64,000 bases of DNA from Anaerococcus sp. Marseille-P3915 (GTDB lineage: Bacteria; Bacillota; Clostridia; Tissierellales; Peptoniphilaceae). Shown here piece after piece: positions 21,990-31,636 of the stretch (its first letter is position 1; each line of letters opens with the position of its first letter). The notes below the pieces were generated by a model. The model was given only the letters and a program-made list of their open reading frames with translations, ran no database searches and was not told where the DNA came from. The position numbers and the translations under genes are program-made. The stretch spans positions 505,303 to 569,302 of the forward strand of contig NZ_LT984887.1 of the NCBI RefSeq assembly GCF_900258475.1, written 5' to 3'.

Positions 21990-22742
21990 CTATTTTGCGA
22001 AGTTTACTAAAGCAGCAAAGTCGCTTGCTTTTAGGCTCGCTCCGCCTACTAGGGCTCCGTCTATATTTTCTTTAGCCATAAGCTCAACAACATTATTTGG
22101 TTTTACTGATCCACCATATTGGATTCTTACTTTTTCAGAAGCTTCTTTTCCAAACATATCAGCTATTAGGCTTCTAATATAGCCGCACATTGCATCAGCA
22201 TCATCACTAGATGCAGTTTTGCCTGTTCCTATTGCCCAGATTGGTTCATATGCTATGATTACTTTTTCTATATCTTCAGCTGAAACATCTTTTAAATCTT
22301 TTTCTATTTGAGATTTAACTTTTACTTCGTGTTCATTTGCTTCTCTTTCTTCTAAAGTTTCACCACAACAAAGAATTGGTACTAGGTCATGAGCGAGAGC
22401 AGATTTAACCTTTTTGTTAATTAGGCAATCACATTCTTTAAAATATTCACGTCTTTCTGAGTGACCTAAGATTACATATCTTGCTCCGATATCTGTAAGC
22501 ATTAGTGGAGAAATTTCTCCAGTATATGCACCACTTTCTTCGTAGTACATATTTTGTGCACCGAAAGCAACATTAGTACCTGCAAGTTTTTCTTTTGCAA
22601 TTACTAAGTCTATAGCAGGTGTACAAACTCCAGCTTCTACATTTTCATCTAGGTCTAAATTTTTGATTTCTTCAAGTAGCTTTTCTGCTTCAGAAACTGT
22701 CATATTCATTTTCCAGTTTCCTACTATAACTGGTTTGCGCAT
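21990..22742 (-). CDS. tpiA: Triosephosphate isomerase
   Basis: A 250-residue TIM barrel that interconverts dihydroxyacetone phosphate and glyceraldehyde-3-phosphate. Catalytic K11 is in GNWKMN, His in LGHSERRE and Glu in AYEPIWAIGTG. The phosphate-binding YGGSV and GALVGGASL loops are present. Ten bp after pgk. Confidence 0.98.
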   Translation of the reverse strand: MRKPVIVGNWKMNMTVSEAEKLLEEIKNLDLDENVEAGVCTPAIDLVIAKEKLAGTNVAFGAQNMYYEESGAYTGEISPLMLTDIGARYVILGHSERREYFKECDCLINKKVKSALAHDLVPILCCGETLEEREANEHEVKVKSQIEKDLKDVSAEDIEKVIIAYEPIWAIGTGKTASSDDADAMCGYIRSLIADMFGKEASEKVRIQYGGSVKPNNVVELMAKENIDGALVGGASLKASDFAALVNFAK

Positions 22743-22752
22743 TTAAGACTCC

Positions 22753-23949
22753 TTATTTGTTTTCTATTGCTGTTATACCTGGTAGGTCTTTACCTTCTAG
22801 GAATTCTAAGCTTGCTCCACCACCAGTAGATACGTGTGTAATCTTATCTTTTAGGCCAGCCATCTCTATAGCTAGAGCACTGTCTCCACCACCTACAATT
22901 GTTATTGCATCTGATTCAGCTAGAGCTTGGGCAACTTTGTTTGTACCATCTGCGAATTCTTTTATTTCAAATACTCCCATTGGTCCGTTCCATACTACTG
23001 TCTTTGCTTCTTTAATTTTTGATGCAAATAGTTCAGCTGTCTTTGGCCCTATATCTAGGGCTTCTTTATCTGCTGGAATATTATCTATATCAACAACTTC
23101 TGTATCTACGCCTGCTTCTATCTTATCTGCTATTACAACATCAACTGGTAGTAGGATTTCTACGCCATTTGCTTCAGCTTTTTTGATTAATTCTAGAGAT
23201 AGATCCATCTTATCTTCTTCAAGAAGTGATTTTCCTATTTCTTTACCTTGAGCTTTAAGGAAGGTGTAAGCCATACCACCACCGATTAGGATTGTATCAA
23301 CTTTTGTTATAAGATTTTCTATAACACCAATCTTATCTGATACTTTAGCTCCACCAAGGATTGATACAAATGGATGTTCTGGTGCTTCTAGAGCCTTGCC
23401 CATTATGTCAATTTCTTTTTCTATTAGAAGACCTACAGCTGATGGTAGGATGTTTGCAACTCCAACATTTGAAGCGTGTGCTCTGTGGCTTGTACCAAAG
23501 GCGTCATTTACATATAAATCTGCAAGTGAAGCTAATTCTTTTGCAAAATCTTCACCATTTTTTGTTTCTTCTTTTCTATATCTAGTGTTTTCTAGTAAGG
23601 CAATTTGTCCATCTTCGAGTTTATTAACTTCTTCTTTTACTTTTTCATCAACTACTACTGGTGATGGTAAAAATTTAAATTTATCGCCATAGACATTTTC
23701 TAAGTAATCTGCTACTGGTTTTAATGCGAATTCAGGATTTGCCTCTCCCTTTGGCCTACCTAAGTGGCTCATAAGTATAACTTTTGCACCATTTTCTGAG
23801 AGGTAATCTATAGTAGGCATAGCTGCTTTTATTCTTGCATCATCTGCTATTTTACCTTTTTCTTCTTTTGATAAAGGTACGTTGAAGTCTACTCTTACTA
23901 AAACTTTTTTTCCCTTTACATCTAAGTCTTTTACTGTTTTTTTATTCAT
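22753..23949 (-). CDS. pgk: Phosphoglycerate kinase
   Basis: A 398-residue kinase making ATP from 1,3-bisphosphoglycerate. N-terminal substrate motif [18 protein letters not shown], and the C-terminal nucleotide-binding [10 protein letters not shown] and [15 protein letters not shown] motifs are complete. It lies downstream of gap after a hairpin that probably tunes pgk relative to gap. Confidence 0.98.
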   Translation of the reverse strand: MNKKTVKDLDVKGKKVLVRVDFNVPLSKEEKGKIADDARIKAAMPTIDYLSENGAKVILMSHLGRPKGEANPEFALKPVADYLENVYGDKFKFLPSPVVVDEKVKEEVNKLEDGQIALLENTRYRKEETKNGEDFAKELASLADLYVNDAFGTSHRAHASNVGVANILPSAVGLLIEKEIDIMGKALEAPEHPFVSILGGAKVSDKIGVIENLITKVDTILIGGGMAYTFLKAQGKEIGKSLLEEDKMDLSLELIKKAEANGVEILLPVDVVIADKIEAGVDTEVVDIDNIPADKEALDIGPKTAELFASKIKEAKTVVWNGPMGVFEIKEFADGTNKVAQALAESDAITIVGGGDSALAIEMAGLKDKITHVSTGGGASLEFLEGKDLPGITAIENK

Positions 23950-23960
23950 TATTCACCTCG

Positions 23961-23989
23961 AAAAAAAGGCGAGATTGTATCCCGCCTAT
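23961..23989 (-). terminator. Partial terminator between gap and pgk
   Basis: Minus strand GGCGGGAT-ACA-ATCTCGCC (8 bp, one G-U) followed by seven T. The pgk SD (CGAGG) comes right after, so it likely lowers pgk-tpiA-eno mRNA compared with gap. Confidence 0.75.
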
Positions 23990-23998
23990 TTAATAATC

Positions 23999-25006
23999 TT
24001 AAAGATTTGCTAGATAATCAAGTGTTCTAACTAGGTTAGATACGTATCCCATTTCGTTATCATACCAAGCAACTGTTTTAACTACTTGTGTGCCATTTGC
24101 ACCTTCAACTATTTTTGTAAGTTGTGAGTCAAATACAGATCCTGCTGGGTATCCAACTATATCACTTGATACTATATCATCTTCTGTATATGCAAATGCA
24201 TCAGATTCGTATTTTTTCATTGCTGCATTTACTTCTTCAACTGTTACTTTCTTTTCAAGTACAGAATAAAGTTCTGTTATAGATCCTGTTATTGTTGGAA
24301 CTCTTAGAGCTGAACCATCGATTTTACCTTCTACTTCAGGAAGTACTTTACCTACAGCTTTTGCTGCACCTGTTGAAGCTGGAATTGTGTTTTGAGCTGC
24401 TGCTCTTCCGCCTCTAAGGTCTTTTTTAGAAGCTGGTGTATCTTGGATAGCTTGAGTTGCTGTATATGCGTGGATTGTTGACATTTGTCCAGAAACAAAG
24501 CCAAATTCTTTAGCTAATACATTTACCATTGGTGCAAGGCAGTTTGTTGTACAGCTTGCGCCTGAAACTACTGTTTCTGATCCATCAAGTATGTCGTGGT
24601 TTACACCAAAAACGATAGTTTTCATATCACCTTTACCAGGTGCTGAAATAAGAACTTTCTTAGCTCCGGCTTTAAGGTGAGCTTCTGCTTTTTCTTTTTC
24701 TGTAAAGAATCCTGTACATTCAAGTACGATATCTACGTTTAATTCTCCCCAAGGAAGATCTTCAGGATTTCTTTCTGCAAAAACTTTGATGTCTTTACCA
24801 TTGATTTTGAAGCCTTCGTCTGTTAATTCAGCTTCTCCATTGAATCTGCCTTGTGCAGTATCATATTTGAAAGCATATAGTAGACCTGCTTTATCAATAA
24901 GGTCATTGATTGCTACAACTTCGATGTTGTCTTCTACTTCTGCGATTCTTCTTAAGGTAAGACGTCCTATTCTACCAAATCCGTTAATTGCTACTCTTGT
25001 TGTCAT
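23999..25006 (-). CDS. gap: Glyceraldehyde-3-phosphate dehydrogenase (NAD-type)
   Basis: A 335-residue type I GAPDH. Rossmann motif INGFGRIGR at the N-terminus, catalytic Cys in SGASCTTNC, and the C-terminal WYDNEMGYV are all present. First gene of the glycolytic operon with SD AGGAGG and a consensus promoter. No cggR-type regulator lies upstream, in contrast to Bacillus. Confidence 0.98.
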   Translation of the reverse strand: MTTRVAINGFGRIGRLTLRRIAEVEDNIEVVAINDLIDKAGLLYAFKYDTAQGRFNGEAELTDEGFKINGKDIKVFAERNPEDLPWGELNVDIVLECTGFFTEKEKAEAHLKAGAKKVLISAPGKGDMKTIVFGVNHDILDGSETVVSGASCTTNCLAPMVNVLAKEFGFVSGQMSTIHAYTATQAIQDTPASKKDLRGGRAAAQNTIPASTGAAKAVGKVLPEVEGKIDGSALRVPTITGSITELYSVLEKKVTVEEVNAAMKKYESDAFAYTEDDIVSSDIVGYPAGSVFDSQLTKIVEGANGTQVVKTVAWYDNEMGYVSNLVRTLDYLANL

Positions 25007-25036
25007 TATTTCCTCCTAAATTCTTTCTACATATTA

Positions 25037-25065
25037 AATATACTGACTTGTTATTTGCTTGTCAA
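25037..25065 (-). promoter_or_regulatory. gap operon promoter
   Basis: Minus strand TTGACA (25060-25065), 17-bp spacer, TATATT (25037-25042). It lies in the 65-bp gap after the trxB stop, where no trxB terminator is visible. Confidence 0.85.
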
Positions 25066-25071
25066 TATTAT

Positions 25072-25998
25072 TTACCAGCTTTTGCTTTCAATATACCTAT
25101 TTGCCATTACAGCAGCTATACATCCGTCGCTTGCAGCAGTCACTGCCTGTCTAACTGATTTCTTTCTTGTATCGCCTACTGCAAAGACACCTTCTATATT
25201 GGTTTTCATGTCTTCATCTGTTATAATATAGCCCTTTTCCATATCAAGTTTACCTTCAAATATTTCTGTTGAAGCTACATTACCTACAAATATAAATACC
25301 CCAATTGGTGAATTATTATCACCTTTTATGATTTTTTCTTCATTTGTTTTAACATTTTCTAAAACTAATTCTTCGACTTCCTTAGAACCACGGATTTCCT
25401 TTAGTACAGAATTTAATTCAAATTTAATTTTAGGATTTTTCTTAACATTTTCTATTACTACACCGCTAGCTCTAAATTCATCTCTTCTATGCACAATTGT
25501 TACAGATTTACCATATTTTGTTAGGAAATTTGCCTCTTCTAGGGCACTATCTCCCCCGCCTATAACGTATATATCAAGACCTTGGTAAAATGGTCCATCA
25601 CAAGTAGCGCAATATGACACTCCCCTATTTGCAAACTCTTCTTCACCAGGCACACCAAGGTGTCTATGTCTTGCACCAGTTGAAATTATAATAGTCTTTG
25701 CCTCATAGGTGTTAGAATCAGTTGTTACTTTTTTTATTTTACCTTCAAGCTCAACTTCTTTAACATTTTCAAAGACAATCTCAGCATATTCCTTTGCTTG
25801 TTCTTCCATTCTTTCTGATAGAGCCATTCCTGTTGGATCTTCAATTGATCCTGGATAATTTTCTACAAAAGCTGTTCCAGAAATTTGGCCGCCAGCTATA
25901 TCTTTTTCAATTATTAGTGTCTTTAGAATACTTCTACCTGCATAAAGACCAGCAGTAAGTCCAGCTGGACCTCCACCTATTATTATTAAATCGTACAT
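25072..25998 (-). CDS. trxB: Thioredoxin reductase
   Basis: A 308-residue FAD/NADPH enzyme reducing thioredoxin. N-terminal FAD motif IIGGGPAGLTAG, redox-active CATC in SYCATCDGPF, NADPH motif VIGGGDSALEEA followed by a basic HRR patch, and the C-terminal FAVGDTR motif. Last gene of nth-HAD-trmL-trxB, 9 bp after trmL. Confidence 0.97.
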   Translation of the reverse strand: MYDLIIIGGGPAGLTAGLYAGRSILKTLIIEKDIAGGQISGTAFVENYPGSIEDPTGMALSERMEEQAKEYAEIVFENVKEVELEGKIKKVTTDSNTYEAKTIIISTGARHRHLGVPGEEEFANRGVSYCATCDGPFYQGLDIYVIGGGDSALEEANFLTKYGKSVTIVHRRDEFRASGVVIENVKKNPKIKFELNSVLKEIRGSKEVEELVLENVKTNEEKIIKGDNNSPIGVFIFVGNVASTEIFEGKLDMEKGYIITDEDMKTNIEGVFAVGDTRKKSVRQAVTAASDGCIAAVMANRYIESKSW

Positions 25999-26007
25999 AT
26001 ATCTCCT

Positions 26008-26466
26008 TTAAAAATTAAAATCTACTTGTCTTAAGGCTTCATAGACCACTATTGAAACTGAATTAGCAAGATTAAGCGATCTATTAAGCTTTTTTGTCAT
26101 CGGTATAGTTATGATTTTGTCCTGATATCTCTCAAGTAAGTTAGAATCAATCCCTTCCTTTTCCCTTCCAAATATCAAAAAATCACCATCCTTAAAATTT
26201 ATATCGGTATATTTTTGCTTACTTGGTGTTTCAACTAAATAAAAGTTTTTTCCATCAAGATAGGATAAAAATTCTTCCAAACTGTCATGAATAACTAAAT
26301 CTACCTTATCCCAATAATCTATACCAGCCTTTTTAAGGTATTTATCTGATAAGTTGAATTTGAATGGCCTTACTAAATGCAATCGTGACTCTGTTAAGAC
26401 ACAAGTTCTTGCTATGTTACCAACATTACCAGGATGCTCTGGCATTAATAAAACGACATTATACAT
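26008..26466 (-). CDS. trmL: tRNA (cytidine/uridine-34-2'-O)-methyltransferase TrmL
   Basis: A 152-residue single-domain SPOUT methyltransferase that 2'-O-methylates the wobble base of some tRNA-Leu. N-terminal PEHPGNVGNIARTC, the middle LIFGREKEGI, and C-terminal knot IPMTKKLNRSLNLANSV are diagnostic. Overlaps the HAD gene by 8 bp. Confidence 0.95.
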   Translation of the reverse strand: MYNVVLLMPEHPGNVGNIARTCVLTESRLHLVRPFKFNLSDKYLKKAGIDYWDKVDLVIHDSLEEFLSYLDGKNFYLVETPSKQKYTDINFKDGDFLIFGREKEGIDSNLLERYQDKIITIPMTKKLNRSLNLANSVSIVVYEALRQVDFNF

Positions 26467-27301
26467 TTTTATTTAACCTCAGAACATAATCACAAGCCTC
26501 TACAATTCCTGAGGAGTCATTATCTCCTACAATTATATCAGCATATTTTTTTAGAGTTTCATTGGCATTGCCCATAGCAAAACCAAGCTTAGCATTTTTC
26601 ACCATAGGAATATCGTTGTATGAATCACCTATAGCAGCTACCTCTTCTATACTTATACCCAAAATCTCACAAATCTCACTTATTGAATTCCATTTGCTAG
26701 AATTTTTATTTGATAGTTCAATAAGGTTTGAACCGGAAGATGTTATATAAAGTTTATCAGCAAACTTCTCATTCACCTTTGAAACGATTTCTTCTTTACT
26801 AAGTTTATTTTTATCTATACCTGAAATTTGAAATTTATTAGCAGACTTACCTTGAGATAATAGATAAGAAACTGGGTCTTCTTTTATTATCAAATCCACT
26901 TGGTAATTCATTCCATAATTATTATCAATTTTAAGATGTTTGATTCTATCCAAATTTACCCTATTTGTATAATAATTTTCTTCATCATAAAAATGAAATT
27001 CAAGTTTTAGTTCTTTACAAAATTCGAATAATTCTTTTAAAATATCGTCATCAATATAATATGTTTTATAAATATTGTTAGATGCAAGAGCAATCATAGA
27101 GCCGTTTGTAGCTACTATTGGATTATCATAACCTATTATTTTTTGATAATATTTTATAGATGATAAGACTCTTCCACTAGCGAAAATTGTCTTGATACCT
27201 GAATCATTTAATTTTCTAAGGGCTTTTATATTATTATCTGGCATTTTAATAGAGGAATCTAGCAAGGTTCCATCAATATCGAAAGCAAATAATTTAATCA
27301 T
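26459..27301 (-). CDS. Cof-type HAD-IIB family phosphatase
   Basis: A 280-residue HAD phosphatase. Motif I FDIDGTLLD (8-16), motif II ASGR, motif III Lys in the SSKW region, and motif IV GDSYNDIPM are in order, with a Cof-type (C2B) cap. These enzymes dephosphorylate sugar phosphates, FMN or nucleotides; the substrate cannot be read. Overlaps nth and trmL by 8 bp each. Confidence 0.9.
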   Translation of the reverse strand: MIKLFAFDIDGTLLDSSIKMPDNNIKALRKLNDSGIKTIFASGRVLSSIKYYQKIIGYDNPIVATNGSMIALASNNIYKTYYIDDDILKELFEFCKELKLEFHFYDEENYYTNRVNLDRIKHLKIDNNYGMNYQVDLIIKEDPVSYLLSQGKSANKFQISGIDKNKLSKEEIVSKVNEKFADKLYITSSGSNLIELSNKNSSKWNSISEICEILGISIEEVAAIGDSYNDIPMVKNAKLGFAMGNANETLKKYADIIVGDNDSSGIVEACDYVLRLNKNV

Positions 27302-27938
27302 TTTGCCTCCTGTAATATTCGCATAATTTATTTAATTGGCATTCTTCACATAGTGGATTTCTAGCCTTGCATAAGGCCCTACCATGAGTAATTATTTGAT
27401 GGTGAGTTTTTGTCCACCTTGACTGCTCTATATTTTTTTCTAATTGGTCTTCTGTCTTATCAACATTATTAGCATTAGCAAGACCAATCCTATTAGAAAC
27501 CCTAAATACATGTGTATCTACTGCAATAGCTGGAATCCCATAAGCATTTGATACAACAACATTAGCTGTCTTTCTACCTACTCCAGGTAGTTTTTGTAAT
27601 TCTTTTTTATCTTTTGGTACTATTGAATTATAATCATTAATAAGAATTTTGCTTGCAGCTTGTATATTTTTCGCTTTATTTCTGTATATACCAATAGATC
27701 TAATATAATTTTCTAGTTTCTTTATATCCATGTTTGCAAAATCTTCTGGTGTATTTGCCTCTATAAACATTTCCTTTGTCACTTTATTTACACTAACGTC
27801 TGTTGCTTGGGCAGAAAGTATCGTTGCCACCAAAAGCTCAAAGGGTGTTGTAAAGTCAAGCATCGAATGATCCACATCTGGATACATTATATCTAGAAGA
27901 TCTAATACTTTTTTTATGTTATTTTTAGATAAAATAAT
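27294..27938 (-). CDS. nth: Endonuclease III (DNA glycosylase/AP lyase)
   Basis: Base-excision glycosylase for oxidised pyrimidines. HhH motif LPGVGRKTANVV with catalytic Lys, catalytic Asp in VDTHVFRVSNR, and the C-terminal 4Fe-4S motif C-x6-C-x2-C-x5-C are complete. The first ATG in frame (27885-27887) would begin at MYPDVDH and lose the first helix. The frame is open for 17 codons further up, encoding LSKNNIKKVLDLLDI, a normal Nth N-terminus. No ATG, GTG or TTG exists there; ATT at 27933-27938 is the likeliest start. Function secure, start uncertain. Confidence 0.92.
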   Translation of the reverse strand: MILSKNNIKKVLDLLDIMYPDVDHSMLDFTTPFELLVATILSAQATDVSVNKVTKEMFIEANTPEDFANMDIKKLENYIRSIGIYRNKAKNIQAASKILINDYNSIVPKDKKELQKLPGVGRKTANVVVSNAYGIPAIAVDTHVFRVSNRIGLANANNVDKTEDQLEKNIEQSRWTKTHHQIITHGRALCKARNPLCEECQLNKLCEYYRRQND

Positions 27939-27957
27939 ATCACCAACTTTCCCAATT

Positions 27958-27986
27958 ATTATACTTTACTTATTTTTGCCTGCTAA
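27958..27986 (-). promoter_or_regulatory. nth operon promoter
   Basis: Minus strand TTAGCA (27981-27986), 17-bp spacer, TATAAT (27958-27963). The predicted start at about 27951 leaves only 13-18 nt before the candidate ATT start of nth. Confidence 0.6.
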
Positions 27987-27989
27987 GAA

Positions 27990-28018
27990 TTGTTTTTGTT
28001 CATCATCTGCTATATAAT
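27990..28018 (+). promoter_or_regulatory. rodA promoter
   Basis: TTGTTT (27990-27995), 17-bp spacer, TATAAT (28013-28018), followed by TTGGAG as SD before ATG 28041. Divergent from the nth promoter, with only a few bp between the two -35 boxes. Confidence 0.65.
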
Positions 28019-28040
28019 AAATAAGAATTGGAGTGATAAT

Positions 28041-29207
28041 ATGTTTAATTTAAAAAAGAAAAATTTTAAAGACTTTGATATAATTTTACTATTGGTAACG
28101 ATTTGTCTTTCTGTCTACGGATTAGTAGTTTTGTACTCAGCTTATGGCGGCAATCTGAGCGCAATAAAAACTCAGATTTTTGCTACAATATTGGGATTTT
28201 TGATTATAGGTGCACTTTGTACAATTGATTTAGATGTTATTAAGAAGCCCTATATGATTATGTATGCTGGAATGATTATAATGCTAATATCAACGCTATT
28301 TTTAGGTAGAGGTCTTGATGAATGGGGAGCTAGAAGCTGGATATATATTGGATCTTTTTCCTTCCAGCCAGCTGAAATAGCTAAAGTTATTCTGATATTT
28401 TGCCTAGCAGCCTTTCTAGATAAATATAAATATTCGATAAACTCTATAAAGACTCTAGTTTTGACTATCTTATTTGCCGGCTTTCCAATATTCCTTATAC
28501 TTTTGCAGCCAGATTTTGGAACATCCATGGTATATTTGTTTTTTATAGCTGCAATGATATTTATAGTAGGAATCTCTTGGAAGTGGATTGGAATTTTACT
28601 TGCTATTGGTCTTGTGGTAGGAATAATACTTCTTACAAATCTGAGTGGCTTTAGGGCTGATAGGATTGAAAACTTCCTAAATCCTAATAGAGATACATCA
28701 GGATCGAACTGGCAGCAACAACAAGGTATGATAGCTATAGGATCTGGTATGATTGGTGGAAGAGGATACCTTAACGGAAGCCAATCTCAATATGGTTATA
28801 TACCCGAGAAAGAAACAGACTTTATTTTTTCAGTCTTAGCTGAAGAACTTGGTTTTGTTGGAGCAATTATTATGCTAGTCCTTTTTACAGTCTTGATACT
28901 TAGACTTGTATTAATCGCAAAAACTTCAAATAATACTTTTATAAGCCTACTTGTAACAGGAATTGCTGGATTAATCTTCATACACGTTTTTGAAAATATC
29001 GGAATGACTATAGGACTTATGCCTGTTACTGGTATACCTCTTCCATTCTTTTCAAATGGAGGTACCTTCCAGTTAATTACCTTATCTTGTGTGGGACTGG
29101 CGCTTTCATCATCTATGCAAAAGACCCAGTATGATGATGGTATTGTTGATAATAATCGAGTTTCACCTCTTGAAGTTACAATGGTTAGACCATCTAAAAG
29201 AAAATAA
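28041..29207 (+). CDS. rodA: Peptidoglycan glycosyltransferase RodA/FtsW family (RodA-like)
   Basis: SEDS-family polymerase that joins lipid II into glycan strands with a class B PBP. A 388-residue protein of about ten transmembrane helices. Conserved motifs: WGARSWI and FQPAEIAKV after TM4, PEKETDFIFSVLAEELGF with the catalytic Asp loop, and NIGMTIGLMPVTGIPLPF at the end. The GMTIGLMPVTG wording favours RodA over FtsW. Start chosen at ATG 28041 after TTGGAG; the upstream ATG-like start at 27990 lies inside the promoter. No partner PBP nearby. Confidence 0.93.
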   Translation: MFNLKKKNFKDFDIILLLVTICLSVYGLVVLYSAYGGNLSAIKTQIFATILGFLIIGALCTIDLDVIKKPYMIMYAGMIIMLISTLFLGRGLDEWGARSWIYIGSFSFQPAEIAKVILIFCLAAFLDKYKYSINSIKTLVLTILFAGFPIFLILLQPDFGTSMVYLFFIAAMIFIVGISWKWIGILLAIGLVVGIILLTNLSGFRADRIENFLNPNRDTSGSNWQQQQGMIAIGSGMIGGRGYLNGSQSQYGYIPEKETDFIFSVLAEELGFVGAIIMLVLFTVLILRLVLIAKTSNNTFISLLVTGIAGLIFIHVFENIGMTIGLMPVTGIPLPFFSNGGTFQLITLSCVGLALSSSMQKTQYDDGIVDNNRVSPLEVTMVRPSKRK

Positions 29208-29241
29208 TAAAGTAAAGGGGCTGTTGCAAAAGTCCTAACAT

Positions 29242-29279
29242 AGAAAAAGACGAGGAAAGTGAAATCCTCGTCTTTTTCT
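29242..29279 (+). terminator. Perfect hairpin inside the left end of the IS
   Basis: A 15-bp perfect stem (AGAAAAAGACGAGGA / TCCTCGTCTTTTTCT) with an 8-base loop and a T run within its right arm. It acts as a rho-independent terminator for rodA read-through and would shield the transposase from outside transcription. Confidence 0.8.
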
Positions 29280-29293
29280 GATACAATGTATTT

Positions 29294-30853
29294 ATGAAAC
29301 AAAATAGTAATACATCATCATTAACTAATCTTACACTAGTTGGTGATACAATTCAATTAAAATTAAACTTTAACACAGAAGTATACATCCAAGATGACAT
29401 AAAACTAAGGCTTGTAAAAAATATAATTGAAAGGATAGACCTAACAGAACTAAGAAAAGTCTACTCATCATTTGGGAGAAAACCTACTGTAAATCCAGTA
29501 ACAATGCTTCAAATAATAATATTCTGCTACTCTGAAGGAATATTCTCATCAAGAGAAATAGAAAAATCATGTAAATATGATCTAAGAATAAAATATCTTC
29601 TTGACGGACAAACCCCACCAGATCATAGCACAATAAATAGATTTAGACAGAAAATAGTAAATCTAACACCTAATCTACTAAGTCAAATAGTAGAAATACT
29701 AGTAGAAGAAAAGCAAATAGATCTATCAAGTATATACATAGATGGAACAAAAATAGAAGCTTATGCCAACAGATACAGCTTTGTCCGGAGAGGAAGCACA
29801 GAAAAATGGCAAGAAAAACTAAGAATCAGAATAATAAAGCACTTCAATTTAAATAAAGACTTAACACCATCCCAAGTATTAGAAGTAGTAAAGATATCAT
29901 TTAATCAAGTAAGTAAAGAATGTATAGAAAAGAAAATAAACTTCGTACATGGTCAAGGAAAAAGAAAACATCAACTCCAACGAGACTATGAACAACTAAA
30001 AGATTGGAAAAATAAGTTAGAAACTTATCAAGAACACCTAGAAATAATGGGAGATTACAGAAACTCCTACTCAAAAACAGACCATGACGCAACCTTCATG
30101 AGAATGAAAGAAGACCACATGAGAAATGGTCAACTAAAGCCAGCCTACAACATTCAGCTTGCAAGCGCATCAGGTTTCATCATAGGTGAAAATATATCCC
30201 ACCATACAAACGATATGTACACCCTAAAACCATTCTTAAAAAAACTACAAGAAAACTATCCAAACAAACTAGACAAAATAGTAGCAGATGCAGGATATGA
30301 AAGTGAAGAAAACTATGTATATCTAGAAGAAAATAAGCTAACATCGTACATAAAACCATCAAACTATGAGCAATCAAAAACACGAAAATATAAAAAAGAG
30401 CAAGAATTTAAGGGAAGTCTAATCTATGATGAAAGTCAAGACAAATATATATCACAAGAAGGCAAAGAATTCATAAGATGCAAGGACAGATACAATAAAA
30501 GAAAAAGTGGATATATAACAACTACAAAGGTCTATAGGTGTTTTGATTGGAACAAAGATGGTCAAAAAACTAAAGGAATCTACATAGCAGAAACCTTCCA
30601 AAAATATAGGAAAGAATCATTAGAAAACATAATATCTGACCAAGGAATAGAAGAAAGATTAAATAGATCAATCCAAGCCGAAGGAGCATTTTCCAAAATA
30701 AAGTCAGGCTTAAACTACAACAGATTCCACCATAGAGGAAAAGAAAATATAATAAGTGAAATATGCCTCTTATCAATAGCACTAAACTTAAATAAACTGT
30801 CATCAAAAATAGAAAATAAAGATTTAAACATCATAAAATACAAAGCTGCTTAA
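29294..30853 (+). CDS. IS1182 family transposase
   Basis: A 519-residue DDE transposase. The N-terminal domain has NPVTMLQIIIFCYSEG and SREIEKSCKYDLR motifs of the family. Candidate catalytic residues: D150 (IYIDGTKIEA), D332 (IVADAGYES) and E463 (QAEGAFSKIKSG). The frame is intact. Codon use is rich in A- and C-ending codons (ACA, ATA, CTA), unlike its T-ending neighbours, which suggests recent acquisition. TACAAT at 29282-29287 ends 6 bp before the ATG and no SD is visible, so translation may be leaderless or weak. Confidence 0.92.
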   Translation: MKQNSNTSSLTNLTLVGDTIQLKLNFNTEVYIQDDIKLRLVKNIIERIDLTELRKVYSSFGRKPTVNPVTMLQIIIFCYSEGIFSSREIEKSCKYDLRIKYLLDGQTPPDHSTINRFRQKIVNLTPNLLSQIVEILVEEKQIDLSSIYIDGTKIEAYANRYSFVRRGSTEKWQEKLRIRIIKHFNLNKDLTPSQVLEVVKISFNQVSKECIEKKINFVHGQGKRKHQLQRDYEQLKDWKNKLETYQEHLEIMGDYRNSYSKTDHDATFMRMKEDHMRNGQLKPAYNIQLASASGFIIGENISHHTNDMYTLKPFLKKLQENYPNKLDKIVADAGYESEENYVYLEENKLTSYIKPSNYEQSKTRKYKKEQEFKGSLIYDESQDKYISQEGKEFIRCKDRYNKRKSGYITTTKVYRCFDWNKDGQKTKGIYIAETFQKYRKESLENIISDQGIEERLNRSIQAEGAFSKIKSGLNYNRFHHRGKENIISEICLLSIALNLNKLSSKIENKDLNIIKYKAA

Positions 30854-30975
30854 GAAAAAAATATTAATTTCATAAGCTCTATTAAGTGAGCCTATTTTTA
30901 ATAAAAATGTGGAAAAATTCATTCTCAACTTAAAAACTTCTATAAAAATTAATGGCTTGATACAGATATATAATA

Positions 30976-31012
30976 AAAAAAGCAATGCGCAGAATAGATT
31001 TACCTATTCTGC
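30976..31012 (-). terminator. Terminator of the V-ATPase operon
   Basis: GCAGAATAG-GTAAAT-CTATTCTGC (9-bp stem, including the subunit D stop codon), then GCATTGC and seven T in the minus direction. The 120 bp between it and the transposase gene hold nothing else I can name. Confidence 0.8.
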
Positions 31013-31636
31013 AACATCACCTTTTTCTTTATTTCTTTTAACAATTTTTGTTTTAGAGAATTCTTCTCTTTCTTTTTCTTCAATACTTTGAGAAATACTT
31101 TTGATAAGTTCTGACTTTTGTGGTATCTGTATTTTTTCCAAAGAATTAACTTTTTTATTTGATTTTCTTATTTCTATTTCCAAGTTATTTATTGTACTAT
31201 CAAGCTCTGCTAATTTAAAAATATCTGCTTTTAATTTATTAAAAGCTATTAAAGCTTCATCAAATAGAGAATTTGTCTGATAAAATGAATAAGATAAAGA
31301 TAATTTCTTAGGAGTAAATCTTATTTCTGCTATGTCAGTCTGCATGAATTTTGTATTCTTTGTTTCTATTGAATTATCAATCGGTATAAGACCGGCTAAA
31401 TTTTCTAGCTTAGCCTGGCCTATACTTGTCATAGCTTTATTGAAATTATGACTTACTTCATTCATTGTTTGGTTTACTTTTTTATTTAAAGCATCCCTAT
31501 CCTTAATTTTACTCTCATGAGCATTCATCAAGGCCTTTCTTTTTTTATCTAGAATATCAAGACCAACATCTAATAGCTTTAGTTCTTCCTTAGCTTTTAT
31601 TAGATTGGCTTTACTTGCTATTTGTTCATTGTTCAT
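31004..31636 (-). CDS. ntpD: V-type ATP synthase/ATPase subunit D
   Basis: A 210-residue central-shaft subunit: two long helices (about 5-75 and 120-190) forming the coiled-coil rotor axle inside A3B3. The N-terminal [26 protein letters not shown]-like pattern (shortened here) is typical of subunit D. Overlaps subunit B by 11 bp. Last gene of the operon. Confidence 0.95.
   Translation of the reverse strand: MNNEQIASKANLIKAKEELKLLDVGLDILDKKRKALMNAHESKIKDRDALNKKVNQTMNEVSHNFNKAMTSIGQAKLENLAGLIPIDNSIETKNTKFMQTDIAEIRFTPKKLSLSYSFYQTNSLFDEALIAFNKLKADIFKLAELDSTINNLEIEIRKSNKKVNSLEKIQIPQKSELIKSISQSIEEKEREEFSKTKIVKRNKEKGDVAE

Larger units (their letters stand above)
29217..30865 (+). mobile_element. 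IS1182-like insertion sequence, right end not identifiable
   Basis: The left end begins GGGGCTGTTGCAAAAG at 29217, 9 bp after the rodA stop, a typical IS1182 terminal sequence. It carries an inward hairpin and one transposase. The matching right end (CTTTTGCAACAGCCCC) is not found between 30854 and 31000, nor is a target duplication. The right coordinate given is therefore a minimum. Either the right end has been deleted or it has diverged. Confidence 0.75.

Noticed and set aside
29294-30853. Treating the intact transposase as proof that the IS is mobile
   Set aside because: No right terminal repeat or target duplication could be found, so mobility cannot be claimed.
31004-31016. CTGCAACATC near 31010 as the missing right end of the insertion sequence
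   Set aside because: It is the coding end of V-ATPase subunit D and part of that operon's terminator stem; it does not extend to the GGGGCTGTTGCAAAAG mirror sequence.
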